From IMG/VR virus record IMGVR_UViG_3300024985_000011, positions 1 through 23,398 of that record: a DNA stretch of 23,398 nt. One strand, 5' to 3'. Below the pieces are notes generated by a model. That model searched no databases. It saw only the letters and a program-made list of their open reading frames with translations, and was not told where the DNA came from. Positions 5,830 through 12,942 of the stretch are shown one piece after another (position 1 is the first letter of the stretch; every line of letters starts with the position of its first letter). Position numbers and translations under genes: made by a program. This stretch comes from a virus.

Positions 5830-6105
5830 ATGACTGATAACGTTTTATTTGCTCGTGGTGATGAACATGATCAGCGCGTACAGGTTCTGCTGAATGCAGA
5901 CGAGTACATATTTGCTCGTGATCATTCAAAAGAGCTTGGATTATCTTCTTCGGCTTATATCCGTAAATTGATAAATGATGATCGCAGGTCTTTAGCACAG
6001 AAACAATTATCCGCTTCAAGCGCTGGATTTAATACACCAGAACATACACAAGATTTACACACAATCATCAAAGCTTTGGCTAGTTTAGTTAAGGCAGAGC
6101 TATGA
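5830..6105 (+). CDS. Small ribbon-helix-helix-like protein
   Basis: This 91-residue protein carries RVQVLLNADEYIFARDHSKE followed by LGLSSSAYIRKLI, the strand-helix-helix pattern of CopG/Arc-like DNA-binding domains (about residues 14-50). The rest is a polar tail. AAGGGG at 5815-5820 is the ribosome-binding site. An in-frame TTG six bases before the ATG lies too close to it. It follows the Cro-like gene in the PR operon and may be a second early regulator. This is an inference from the fold pattern only. Confidence 0.65.
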   Translation: MTDNVLFARGDEHDQRVQVLLNADEYIFARDHSKELGLSSSAYIRKLINDDRRSLAQKQLSASSAGFNTPEHTQDLHTIIKALASLVKAEL

Positions 6106-6335
6106 AAAATTCCCAAACAACAAGATTGCTTAAACACTTGCAGGCCGGTGGCTCAGTTACTAGCCTGCAGGCTTATACCGTCCATGGTGTAACGCAGCTT
6201 GCAACTCGCATTACTGAAATTGAAGAGCAGGGGCATGTAATTAATCGTACCTGGATAAAAGTAGTTAACCGATTCGGTGAAGTATGCCGAGTTAAAGAGT
6301 ATTCACTAGCTGTTGAATTAAAGGCGGCAGCTTAA
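6102..6335 (+). CDS. Small winged-helix-like protein
   Basis: This 77-residue protein (MKNSQTTRLLKHLQAGGSVT...) reads as a winged helix-turn-helix: TTRLLKHLQAGGSVTSLQA forms the first helices, GVTQLATRITEIEEQGHVIN the recognition region, and the Val/Trp/Arg-rich end (TWIKVVNRFGEVCRVKEYSL) the wing. Such small proteins are common ahead of phage replication genes. It overlaps the previous gene by an ATGA, showing translational coupling. Its target is unknown. Confidence 0.7.
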   Translation: MKNSQTTRLLKHLQAGGSVTSLQAYTVHGVTQLATRITEIEEQGHVINRTWIKVVNRFGEVCRVKEYSLAVELKAAA

Positions 6336-6336
6336 T

Positions 6337-7290
6337 ATGAGCAATCCTCAAATAGAAAACGGATATACGAGAATAGCAAATGAATTGCTTGAGGCAATCA
6401 TCAGACATCCGTTTTCTAGGCGTGAGTATGCTGTTTTAATGTGCATCATTAGATGTACTTATGGCTTTAATAAAAAAGAAGATGCAATCTCTGGATGGCA
6501 AATATCAGAAATGACAGGGATTGATCGTTCTCACATATCAAAAACAATCAATGAATTAACAAAAAATAATGTAATTTTAAAATCAGACCATGGCCGTTTC
6601 AGCCACGGTCAAAACGTACCATTTTTATCAATAAATAAACATTACAAGACTTGGATAACCGTTGCTGAAACGGCTACACCTACCGTTGCTGAAAAAGCCA
6701 CCGTTGCCAAAACAGCACCGTTGCCAAAACAGCCTCACACCGTTGCCGAATTGGCTACACCTACCGTTGCTGAATTGGCTAATCAACCGTTGCCAAAACA
6801 GCCCACACATAAAGACATACCAAAAGACAATACAAAAGACATACCTAAAGACAGTATGCAGCAGCCTGCAGCTGCCGCCAAAAATGAAGATAAAGATTCC
6901 CCTTTGCAAGTAGCTTGTAAATTAACTTGGAAAGCATATTCAGACTCATTTGAAATTCGTTACCAGGTTAAACCAAATCGCAATACAAAAATATCCAGCC
7001 AAATAAAACTTTTTGTGCAGAGCATAGGATTTGAAGATTCTCCTCTTGTTGCAAGTTTCTATGTTCGCCATAACGGTAGTTTTTATGTGAATGGAATGCA
7101 TACCGTAGGGGTGATGCTCAAGGATTGTGAAAAATTACGCAATGAGTGGGCAACTGGAAAGGTTGTAGAAATTCAACAGTTTAAATCATCCGGACAGCAG
7201 CGCATTGAAAACACAAACAAAGCAGTAGCTGAGTTTTTGGGTGAAGGAAATCAATCAAACGTTATCGAAGGTGAGTATCAGCATGCATGA
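6337..7290 (+). CDS. Phage replication initiator, lambda O-like N-terminal domain
   Basis: The first 105 residues match the Phage_rep_O domain: YTRIANELLEAIIRHPFSRR, then EYAVLMCIIRCTYGFNKKED and a winged helix with MTGIDRSHISKTINELTKNN. This domain binds origin iterons in lambda. A low-complexity linker (about residues 107-180) is encoded by the repeated DNA described separately, followed by a C-terminal domain from about 188 to 275 (CKLTWKAYSDSF to VMLKDCEKLRNEW) that would contact the helicase loader or helicase. The stop overlaps the start of the next gene by eight bases. The initiator call is strong. The placing of the origin inside its own gene, as in lambda, is inference from the repeats. 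Confidence 0.88.
   Translation: MSNPQIENGYTRIANELLEAIIRHPFSRREYAVLMCIIRCTYGFNKKEDAISGWQISEMTGIDRSHISKTINELTKNNVILKSDHGRFSHGQNVPFLSINKHYKTWITVAETATPTVAEKATVAKTAPLPKQPHTVAELATPTVAELANQPLPKQPTHKDIPKDNTKDIPKDSMQQPAAAAKNEDKDSPLQVACKLTWKAYSDSFEIRYQVKPNRNTKISSQIKLFVQSIGFEDSPLVASFYVRHNGSFYVNGMHTVGVMLKDCEKLRNEWATGKVVEIQQFKSSGQQRIENTNKAVAEFLGEGNQSNVIEGEYQHA
6593..6603 (-). repeat. Inverted partial iteron copy
   Basis: GCCGTTTCAGC at 6593-6603 is the exact reverse complement of GCTGAAACGGC at 6664-6674, which is part of the first iteron. It lies 55 bases upstream of the cluster and may be an outlying initiator site or the other half of a stem. Confidence 0.5.
6658..6803 (+). other. Iteron cluster, candidate replication origin
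   Basis: Seven copies of an 18-base unit start at 6658, 6682, 6700, 6717, 6739, 6763 and 6786. Examples are ACCGTTGCTGAAACGGCT and ACCGTTGCCAAAACAGCC; ACCGTTGC is invariant. Five copies are read in one codon frame (TVAE/TVAK) and two, at 6717 and 6786, in another (PLPKQ), so the DNA is kept similar while the protein is not. The first copy holds the inverted repeat CCGTT/AACGG. In lambda, four iterons inside gene O form the origin, and the layout here is closely parallel. Two pairs share the spacer ACACCT, so recent duplication has contributed. Confidence 0.72.
6811..6858 (+). repeat. Four tandem AT-rich 12-mers beside the iterons
   Basis: Units AAAGACATACCA, AAAGACAATACA, AAAGACATACCT and AAAGACAGTATG follow head to tail directly after the iterons and encode KDIPKDNTKDIPKDSM. 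The top strand is purine-rich and low in GC. Its place next to the iterons corresponds to the melting region of the lambda origin. Confidence 0.65.
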
Positions 7291-7966
7291 TTCAGACAAA
7301 AAAGAATTTGCATCAATCGTTAGTGCAACATTGAAAACATACCGAATTGAACCGGATGCAGATGTATTGCGCTTATGGTGGGGCGTGCTTTCACGTTTCA
7401 GTATTGAGCAGGTGCGAAATGGTTTTAACCGTTTTGTTGGAAGCAAAGAGGCTAAATATTCAATCGTTCCTGCGCACATAGTTGAAGCTATCGAAGCCAA
7501 TGAGCCAGATGGACGTATAGGTGCAGAAGAAGCTTGGGCAATGTACCCACATGATGAAGCATCTAGCGCAGTAATTACCAATGAAATGGCAGAAGCCATG
7601 CAGATAGCACAACTGTTACTTAATGACGGTGACAGAATCGGCGCACGTATGGCGTTCAAAGAGGCTTACCTAAGAATTGTTTCACAAAACAAAGCAAGTG
7701 GACTTACCCCTAAATGGTTTGCTTCTCTAGGACATAGTAAAGAAGGCCGCGAGATAGCACTAAAGGACGCAGTTAAAAATGGAAGATTAACCCAAGATCA
7801 CGCGACCTCATTACTGCCTTCACCTATTCCAAATTCAGTAGTAAATGCAATTCAAGAGGTTAAGTTTTTAACCGCAAACGATACGCAGTTTACTGATGAA
7901 GATAAAGAAAAAGCGCGTAGGAAAATGGCAGGAATAAAAGCCATGTTACAAGGCGGTGCAGCATGA
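7283..7966 (+). CDS. Probable helicase loader (lambda P-like role)
   Basis: I start this gene at the ATG at 7283, which has AAGGTGAG seven bases upstream. The frame is open 42 bases further back inside the initiator gene but without context. The product is 227 residues, close to the 233 of lambda P. The N-terminal third (FASIVSATLKTYRIEPDADV, LRLWWGVLSRFSIEQVRNGF) matches the pattern of replication proteins found after O-like genes in many phages. These bring the host DnaB helicase to the origin. The remainder is helical, with LTPKWFASLG and KEKARRKMAGIKAML at the end. The role is inferred from position, size and the N-terminal pattern, not from a catalytic motif. Confidence 0.65.
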   Translation: MHDSDKKEFASIVSATLKTYRIEPDADVLRLWWGVLSRFSIEQVRNGFNRFVGSKEAKYSIVPAHIVEAIEANEPDGRIGAEEAWAMYPHDEASSAVITNEMAEAMQIAQLLLNDGDRIGARMAFKEAYLRIVSQNKASGLTPKWFASLGHSKEGREIALKDAVKNGRLTQDHATSLLPSPIPNSVVNAIQEVKFLTANDTQFTDEDKEKARRKMAGIKAMLQGGAA

Positions 7967-8211
7967 ACGATCAAGAAATTATCAATCGCGCTAAAGAAAT
8001 CATGGCCGATAACAAATCAATTAACCGCCATAACCTGGCAAAGCAGCTTGGAATATCACGCGGAAAGCTTGACCTGATGGGTAAGAAATCAATGCTGGTG
8101 TTGCCGGTTAAGTTGAGCAAAAGCCTGGCTGCTTCAATTGGTCGGCGTAAAAGTGGAACGATGAATAACTTTTACATCAATAAAAAAGCTCCGTGGCAGT
8201 TAGGTGCATGA
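7963..8211 (+). CDS. Small HTH-like protein
   Basis: This 82-residue basic protein (MNDQEIINRAKEIMADNKSI...) contains HNLAKQLGISRGKLDLMGKK, a helix-turn-helix-like stretch, and a lysine/arginine-rich second half. Its ATG overlaps the previous stop (ATGA, 7963-7966). It probably binds DNA, but target and family are unknown. Confidence 0.6.
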   Translation: MNDQEIINRAKEIMADNKSINRHNLAKQLGISRGKLDLMGKKSMLVLPVKLSKSLAASIGRRKSGTMNNFYINKKAPWQLGA

Positions 8212-8393
8212 AGTGGGAACCTAAAAACCAATACTACGCAGTAAATGGTAATTGGTCGATGACGATAAACGGTAAAAAAGAACTAGGTAATTTGAAGTTT
8301 GCATTATTTGAAGGCAATGAATTTCGCGGTGTGCGAGATACGCAAAAAGAAGCAGTCGAGCTTCACAGACAATTAACGGAAGGTAAATCATGA
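8208..8393 (+). CDS. Small hypothetical protein
   Basis: This 61-residue protein begins MKWEPKNQYYAVNGNWSMTI and looks strand-rich, with Trp and Tyr in the first half and a polar helix (DTQKEAVELHRQLTEG) at the end. The start is the ATG in the ATGA overlap at 8208-8211. A GTG at 8193 in the same frame is less well placed. The pattern resembles short phage proteins that read WxxxNGxxYxAxNGxxxI, but I cannot name a family. Confidence 0.65.
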   Translation: MKWEPKNQYYAVNGNWSMTINGKKELGNLKFALFEGNEFRGVRDTQKEAVELHRQLTEGKS

Positions 8394-8710
8394 GCGATAA
8401 AGAAATAGAACAAGCAATCCAAGACAAAGGTTTAAATGCACCACGTTTAACACCGGATCATATTGAAAGTGTGATTGTTAATGAACTGTACTGGCAGCCA
8501 GAAGGCACAACATTAACCGTATGCGCTTTAGAGCTTAAAAATGGTGCGCAAGTAGTTGGTGAAAGCGCATGCGTAAGTGCTGCTAACTTTGATGCAGAGA
8601 TTGGTAAAGTTATCGCGCGTGAGAATGCAAAGAATAAGATTTGGGCTCTTGAAGGCTATTTGCTAAAGCAGAATTTAGCTGAATCTGAATCTATCTCTAT
8701 CCTGGAATAA
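8390..8710 (+). CDS. Gp49-like phage protein
   Basis: This 106-residue protein matches the Gp49-like family of lambdoid and Mu-like phages. It has the opening IEQAIQDKGLNAPRLTPDHI, the core LTVCALELKNGAQVVGESAC, and the ending FDAEIGKVIARENAKNKIW before LEGYLL. Family members are common in early regions and have no settled biochemical role. Its ATG overlaps the previous stop (ATGA). Confidence 0.85.
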   Translation: MSDKEIEQAIQDKGLNAPRLTPDHIESVIVNELYWQPEGTTLTVCALELKNGAQVVGESACVSAANFDAEIGKVIARENAKNKIWALEGYLLKQNLAESESISILE

Positions 8711-8712
8711 CC

Positions 8713-8922
8713 ATGTCAGATTTACATTCAGACCCATTAGATTTAGGCGCAGATCTGGCGCAGCGTGAGCGTGATGCTGGTGTTGATGCAGTACGCGCTA
8801 GTATTAAGCCTATTGAGCCATCTCATGTTTGCTTGCAGTGTGAGAAGCCTACTAATGAAGGTGCTAGGTGGTGTGGTAAAGATTGCCGAGATGATTGGCA
8901 AAAATGGAATCCAGAAGCATGA
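8713..8922 (+). CDS. Small zinc-finger-like protein
   Basis: This 69-residue protein has an acidic helical N-terminal half (DLGADLAQRERDAGVDAVRA) and a C-terminal C-x2-C...C-x3-C cluster (HVCLQCEKPTNEGARWCGKD then C) that could bind one zinc ion. The overall form recalls short DksA/TraR-like phage proteins, in which an N-terminal helix precedes such a finger, but it lacks the full signature. Function is unknown. Confidence 0.7.
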   Translation: MSDLHSDPLDLGADLAQRERDAGVDAVRASIKPIEPSHVCLQCEKPTNEGARWCGKDCRDDWQKWNPEA

Positions 8923-9366
8923 GTTTAAATACACAAGTTATGTTTTCTAGTGAAACTGATATGTGGTCAACACCACAATCATTTTTCGACAAGCTTAATG
9001 CTGTATTCAGGTTTGAAACTGATGTGTGCGCAACTAAAGAAAATGCAAAGTGTAATCAATTTTACACACAAGAAATAAATGGACTGGCGCAAACGTGGGG
9101 GGGGGGTATGTTGGATGAATCCTCCTTATGGTAGAGAAATATCCCCTTGGATTGAAAAGGCATATAGAAGCGCAAAAGAGAATGGTGCGACTGTAGTTTG
9201 CTTACTTCCTGCAAGAGTTGATACGCGCTGGTGGCATGACTACTGCGCTAAAGGCGAAGTGCATTTTATAAAAGGCCGGTTGAAGTTTGGGAATGCAAAA
9301 GATGCCGCGCCTTTTCCAAGTGCTGTAGTTGTATTTAGACCGCAAATACAGGATGCATTTTTATGA
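8919..9366 (+). pseudogene. Dam-type DNA adenine methyltransferase interrupted at a G10 tract
   Basis: Two adjacent frames together encode a phage N6-adenine methyltransferase. The first, from the ATG at 8919, gives the N-terminal half (MWSTPQSFFDKLNAVFRFET, ENAKCNQFYTQEINGLAQTW) and then reads out of frame to a stop at 9132-9134. The second frame continues with VCWMNPPYGREISPWIEKAY, containing the catalytic NPPY, and runs to 9366 through TVVCLLPARVDTRWWHDY and GRLKFGNAKDAAPFPSAVVV. The break is at ten G in a row (9097-9106). Nine G would join the frames as TWGG-VCWMNPPYG and give a normal 148-residue enzyme. It may be phase-variable, a recent mutation or an assembly error. Otherwise every visible motif is intact. 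It overlaps both neighbours by ATGA. Confidence 0.82.
9097..9106 (+). repeat. Homopolymer run of ten G
   Basis: G10 lies inside the methyltransferase gene at the exact point where the frame changes. It is the only such run in an AT-rich window. Such tracts gain and lose bases easily during replication. Confidence 0.95.
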
Positions 9367-9857
9367 CTTCAATGACCTTAGTAAAGCTTCCAGATGGTTC
9401 ACTCCGTGGAATGAGTGAATCAGATCAGGTTGCTTACAAAAACTTTAAAACGCGCTTGAGCAAGCTTGAAGAAGGTGAGTTGTGCTCTATCGAAGCTAAG
9501 TTGCCACGCAATAGCAGATTCCACAGGAAATTCTTTGCAATGTTAAATCTTGGTTTCGATGCCTGGGAGCCACAGCGTAAGCATAAAAGCTACAAAGGCC
9601 GTGAAGTACAAAAGAACTTCGAGATATTTAGAAGCGATGTGTTAATTGCGGCAGGGTTCTATGAGCAGACATTTGGTCTGGATGGCCGGTTAAGACTTGA
9701 TGCTAAGTCAATCAGCTTTGCAAAAATGGAAGAGCCGGAATTTAACGAAGTTTATAACCGTTGCCTTGATGTATTGCTGCAGGACGTATTAAGCACTTAC
9801 ACAGGGCGTGAAGAAGTCAATCATGTAGTTGAAAAAATGTTGAGATTTGCATCATGA
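9363..9857 (+). CDS. DUF1367-like phage protein
   Basis: This 164-residue protein has the DUF1367-type core: RNSRFHRKFFAMLNLGFDAW, then a Lys/Arg-rich stretch, EIFRSDVLIAAGFYEQTFGL and a C-terminal helical part. These proteins occur between early replication genes and NinG-type genes in many lambdoid-like phages and probably act in DNA metabolism or recombination, but no activity is established to my knowledge. The ATG overlaps the previous stop (ATGA). A second ATG at codon 4 is possible. Confidence 0.75.
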   Translation: MTSMTLVKLPDGSLRGMSESDQVAYKNFKTRLSKLEEGELCSIEAKLPRNSRFHRKFFAMLNLGFDAWEPQRKHKSYKGREVQKNFEIFRSDVLIAAGFYEQTFGLDGRLRLDAKSISFAKMEEPEFNEVYNRCLDVLLQDVLSTYTGREEVNHVVEKMLRFAS

Positions 9858-10342
9858 GTAAAAAACGCACAAAAAAATACAACCCTAATAAGGCTTCAAT
9901 AAATAGCTTTTCTGTATTCAACGTTATATCCAATGTAAAGCCATTGGATAAAGAGCAAAAAAGCGAGCTTGGAGTTGGTTACTACACTGCATTTATATCA
10001 GTTAAAGAAGGCCGCGGAACGCCTGACAATCTTGGAACAATAGCCGGAGCAATCAATATTTCAATAGTGTTAGCAGAAAGCGGAGTAGGGAGTGAGTATT
10101 TAGATTTATTGGTAGAAGCAAAAGACGCAATTTTTAGAACAATTAATCGCGCAAATAATACTGGAAAAATTGGATTTGATGGGCTTGCAATTGGAAAAAT
10201 TAGCGAGGCGCTAGATATTCACGATATGCATGTAGAGATAGTTTCAAAAACTGAAATGGTTTCAGCTATCAACGAAGTTCGCAGACGGATCAATGCCGGG
10301 CATTACGAAGGTTCCGGTAATGAAATGAAAGCTGCAGCTTGA
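9854..10342 (+). CDS. Hypothetical protein
   Basis: This 162-residue protein has a basic first 15 residues (MSKKRTKKYNPNKAS), then a helical body with TIAGAINISIVLAESGVGSE, FRTINRANNTGKIGFDGLAI and AINEVRRRINAGHY. It is soluble and without clear motif. Similar-looking proteins with a basic head and a helical body sit beside NinG in other phages, but I cannot name the family. It overlaps both neighbours at its ends (ATGA upstream, TTGA downstream). Confidence 0.7.
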   Translation: MSKKRTKKYNPNKASINSFSVFNVISNVKPLDKEQKSELGVGYYTAFISVKEGRGTPDNLGTIAGAINISIVLAESGVGSEYLDLLVEAKDAIFRTINRANNTGKIGFDGLAIGKISEALDIHDMHVEIVSKTEMVSAINEVRRRINAGHYEGSGNEMKAAA

Positions 10343-10932
10343 TAGCTAACACTAAAACATACAAGCCAAAACCATGCAAAGCATGCAGGGAAATGTTTAC
10401 GCCGATTAAACCTATGCAATCTGTTTGTGATTGGAAATGCGCCGCCGTACATGCTGAAAATTTGAGAATTAAACGTGAGGCCAGTGAAGCAAAGCGCGTG
10501 CGTAAAGAAACTAAGCAGAAAATTGAAGCGGCCAAGCCATTAAGCTGGTGGTTAAAAACTGTAGAGCGCTACTGTAACCGGTATGTGAAGTTAAGGGATA
10601 TTGATCAGCCATGTATCAGCTGCGGAACATTGAAGCCAACCATTAAATATGATGCTGGCCATTACCGGACAGTGAAGGCCGCGCCGCATCTTAGATTTAA
10701 CTTAGACAATATCCACAAGCAGTGCAGCAATAACTGCAATGTGCATCTAAGCGGAAATACTTTTAATTACCGCCCCAGACTGATTAAGCGTATCGGCATT
10801 GAACGGTTTGAAGCCATAGAAAACAACAATGAAATACACCGCTACACCATTGATGAATGCAAAGAGTTGATAGCGAAATTTAAAACAATGATCAAAGAAC
10901 TAGAAAAACAACAAGAAAAGGCTGCAGCATGA
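10339..10932 (+). CDS. ninG: NinG/Rap-like recombination protein
   Basis: This 197-residue protein carries NinG features: an N-terminal zinc cluster (CKACREMF...CDWKC, residues 13-34), a basic coiled helix (LRIKREASEAKRVRKETKQK), a second C-x2-C (CISCG) followed by DAGHYRT and NIHKQCSNNCN, and a C-terminal helix. In lambda Rap is a junction-cleaving nuclease that aids recombination by the Red system. Here it would serve the RecT/exonuclease pair. The start is a TTG overlapping the previous stop (TTGA, 10339-10342). The next in-frame ATG would remove the zinc cluster, so TTG is preferred. Confidence 0.88.
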   Translation: MIANTKTYKPKPCKACREMFTPIKPMQSVCDWKCAAVHAENLRIKREASEAKRVRKETKQKIEAAKPLSWWLKTVERYCNRYVKLRDIDQPCISCGTLKPTIKYDAGHYRTVKAAPHLRFNLDNIHKQCSNNCNVHLSGNTFNYRPRLIKRIGIERFEAIENNNEIHRYTIDECKELIAKFKTMIKELEKQQEKAAA

Positions 10933-11426
10933 TGAATGCTTTATCAGGTAGAGAAGAGAACTTTGCACGCATCTTGGCATTTTGCACTACGCATAAGGAT
11001 GCCCAGGATATTGCCAAAGAAATAAACACCACCGATATGACTTCACGCAAGTACATGAAGGTATTAATTGAATCTGGTTATGTTTCCTACATTGAAAAAT
11101 CTCACAAAGCCAAATCAATGCGCAAGATCATTTCCAAGGTTACTGAATTGCCGCAGATAGAACTTAGGCGCTTATGCAGACAGTACCGTGAAAGGTTCAT
11201 GAAAGAATCTGTTAAAGCCAATGCAATTAAGAAGGAAGCAGCAGCTGCGGAAGCAAAGGCCATAGAAGAGGAAAAGAAAAAGGTTATTGGCACCATAGAT
11301 AAAAAGACCGGCGCGCGTGTGATTAGCTCGTCTGAATATCACTGGACGCGGCCAAGCAGAAAATCAGGGAAGGTTCACGCCAGTGGCGCAAGCCTAAGTA
11401 TGGTAATCGCAACAGCTAATTTCTAA
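10929..11426 (+). CDS. Winged-helix-like protein with basic coiled tail
   Basis: This 165-residue protein has an N-terminal winged-helix pattern: FARILAFCTTHKDAQDIAKE, then TTDMTSRKYMKVLIESGYVS. A basic linker and a long Ala/Lys/Glu helix follow (about residues 85-120), and the end carries SSEYHWTRPSRKSGKV. It stands after NinG, where lambdoid phages place the late regulator, but nothing in the sequence identifies it as an antiterminator. A second ATG lies one codon in. Role unknown, probably DNA-binding. Confidence 0.65.
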   Translation: MMNALSGREENFARILAFCTTHKDAQDIAKEINTTDMTSRKYMKVLIESGYVSYIEKSHKAKSMRKIISKVTELPQIELRRLCRQYRERFMKESVKANAIKKEAAAAEAKAIEEEKKKVIGTIDKKTGARVISSSEYHWTRPSRKSGKVHASGASLSMVIATANF

Positions 11427-11435
11427 GGGGAATCT

Positions 11436-11606
11436 ATGAAAACAGCAGTAAACCCGATAACCAATGACCGAATAAGGGCGCAAGGTTATTCAAAGCAGGG
11501 CGAACAGACTTTCGACAATATCTTTGGTAAGCGCGATTACCGGAATAGGCCAATCGTTGAAGATAAGCCGGAAGAAAACAATAAACAAGAAAAAAAAGAG
11601 GCTTAA
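11436..11606 (+). CDS. Small charged hypothetical protein
   Basis: A 56-residue frame starts at an ATG with AAGGGG six bases upstream and ends at TAA 11604-11606. It begins MKTAVNPITNDRIRAQGYSK and closes with a highly charged tail (EDKPEENNKQEKKEA). It looks intrinsically disordered. No family is recognised. The ribosome-binding site and tight fit between neighbours support it. Confidence 0.6.
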   Translation: MKTAVNPITNDRIRAQGYSKQGEQTFDNIFGKRDYRNRPIVEDKPEENNKQEKKEA

Positions 11607-11609
11607 ACA

Positions 11610-11849
11610 ATGTCATTAGATCGTGTTCATGCCTACATCAAGCGTAACCATACTCAAATCACTTTTGTATGCGTGCGTAATGGAAATGCCAAGTGCATAG
11701 CAGTAGAGCGCTCAGTTAAAAACTCTGAGAAGGTAAACAGGATATTGCGAGGCTTATATCCGGATATTAAACCGGTAGGGTTCTACACCGTTGATGTGAA
11801 TGAAATGGATTTAGCACAAGACCTACGCTATTGCGGCGTAATTACATAG
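11610..11849 (+). CDS. Small hypothetical protein
   Basis: This 79-residue protein (MSLDRVHAYIKRNHTQITFV...) reads as a compact alpha/beta domain: an N-terminal helix, strands VCVRNGNAKCIAVER, a helix KVNRILRGLYP and a strand GFYTVDV. It starts three bases after the previous stop. No known motif, probably soluble. Confidence 0.6.
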   Translation: MSLDRVHAYIKRNHTQITFVCVRNGNAKCIAVERSVKNSEKVNRILRGLYPDIKPVGFYTVDVNEMDLAQDLRYCGVIT

Positions 11850-11859
11850 GAGAAAAACA

Positions 11860-12063
11860 ATGAAAAGAAACCTTTTAATATCAGCAGTGATGGCTATAGC
11901 CGCTTCGGTGAACCCAGTTAAGCTGGTGCATTCAATCTCAAACATTCCATCTAGGAGCATTCCGAAAGATGCATTGCCAAGTAATAACAGCCTGCCGGTG
12001 ATTAACCGTGATTTCACGCGCGCCAGTGGTTCAAACCGTAAACAGCGGAGAGCGCGTAAATGA
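11860..12063 (+). CDS. Small basic protein with hydrophobic start
   Basis: This 67-residue protein begins MKRNLLISAVMAIAASVNPV, which resembles a signal peptide (basic head, short hydrophobic core, small residues at AAS). It ends in a basic SGSNRKQRRARK, a type of ending shared by many unrelated small phage proteins. TAGGAG precedes the ATG by seven bases. Function unknown. Confidence 0.55.
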   Translation: MKRNLLISAVMAIAASVNPVKLVHSISNIPSRSIPKDALPSNNSLPVINRDFTRASGSNRKQRRARK

Positions 12064-12281
12064 ATGACTTGCAGCTGATTATGGGCGCAATTCTATATAT
12101 AGCTGGCTGCGGTTCCATGCTTGGTTATCAGATAGAGAAAGCGCCAATGCATTACTTACCGGTATCTGATTTTTTGAGCATATTGGTGTTTAGGATAATC
12201 ATAGCTATTTCATGGCCTATTACAGCGCCGATTATGTTTATTAAAAGCTGGGATGAATTGAGCGAAGAGGACAATGGCTGA
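12060..12281 (+). CDS. Small two-pass membrane protein
   Basis: This 73-residue protein has two hydrophobic segments (about residues 5-22, LQLIMGAILYIAGCGSML, and 38-61, DFLSILVFRIIIAISWPITA) and an acidic end (WDELSEEDNG). Its start overlaps the previous gene by ATGA and its end overlaps the terminase small subunit start. The form would suit a holin, but it lies before terminase with no endolysin nearby, so I do not call it one. Confidence 0.6.
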   Translation: MNDLQLIMGAILYIAGCGSMLGYQIEKAPMHYLPVSDFLSILVFRIIIAISWPITAPIMFIKSWDELSEEDNG

Positions 12282-12942
12282 TTTAACACCAAAGCAAGAA
12301 AAGTTCTGCATTGAATACCTTAAATCAGGTAATGCTAGTGCTGCTTATCGCCATGCGTTTAGTACGGAAAAAATGAAGCCGGAAACTGTTAATAGAAATG
12401 CAAAGGCATTGATTGATGACAACAAGATTGCAACAAGACTAGATGAACTTAGAAAGCCAGTAATTGAAAAGACACAATTAACACTTGAGCGCGTCATTGT
12501 AGAGAACATGAATGTAGCATTCTTCGATATACGCACAATACTCGATGACGATGGCGCAGTTAAGCCTGTGAGTGAATGGCCTGCAGCTGCTGGCGCTGCT
12601 ATTTCCAGTATGGAAGTATTAGATCAATACAAAGGTTCTGGCAAAGACCGCGTATTTGTAGGTTATATCAAGAAAATTAAACTGGTTGATAAAGGCAGCG
12701 CGCTAGACCGTTTAATGAAACATCTTGGCGGTTACGAGCAGGACAATAAGCAGAAAGGCGATGCATTACGTGATTTCTACAATAGTATTGCCGGCGGTTC
12801 ATTGCCGGTTATCAGTGAAACTAAGACCAATGTTATCGAGCATGAAGTGGTTGCTGATGTAGTCAATGATGTACCGGTAAATGCAATCCAGCTATATAAG
12901 CCTAAGAAATCATCCAAGAAATTAGTATTGGAGCGCGATTAA
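12274..12942 (+). CDS. Terminase small subunit
   Basis: The 222-residue product begins MADLTPKQEKFCIEYLKSGN and continues SAAYRHAF, the hallmark of the Terminase_2-type small subunit. ETVNRNAKALIDDNKIATRL completes the helix-turn-helix that recognises the packaging site. The C-terminal half, with its helical and beta segments, would form the ring and contact the large subunit. It is followed at once by that subunit (stop and start overlap in TAATG). The gene may itself contain the packaging start site, as in P22-type phages, but I see no clear repeat that would mark it. Confidence 0.92.
   Translation: MADLTPKQEKFCIEYLKSGNASAAYRHAFSTEKMKPETVNRNAKALIDDNKIATRLDELRKPVIEKTQLTLERVIVENMNVAFFDIRTILDDDGAVKPVSEWPAAAGAAISSMEVLDQYKGSGKDRVFVGYIKKIKLVDKGSALDRLMKHLGGYEQDNKQKGDALRDFYNSIAGGSLPVISETKTNVIEHEVVADVVNDVPVNAIQLYKPKKSSKKLVLERD

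Noticed and set aside
6662-6913. Overlapping frames on both strands through the iteron region
   Set aside because: Open frames arise from the repeat units themselves. They have no ribosome-binding site and no protein-like composition.
9079-9366. Separate gene starting at the ATG at 9079
   Set aside because: It lacks the N-terminal half of the methyltransferase and has no ribosome-binding site. It is the continuation of the interrupted gene.
12060-12281. Holin gene
   Set aside because: Two membrane segments fit, but there is no endolysin or spanin beside it and it lies ahead of terminase.
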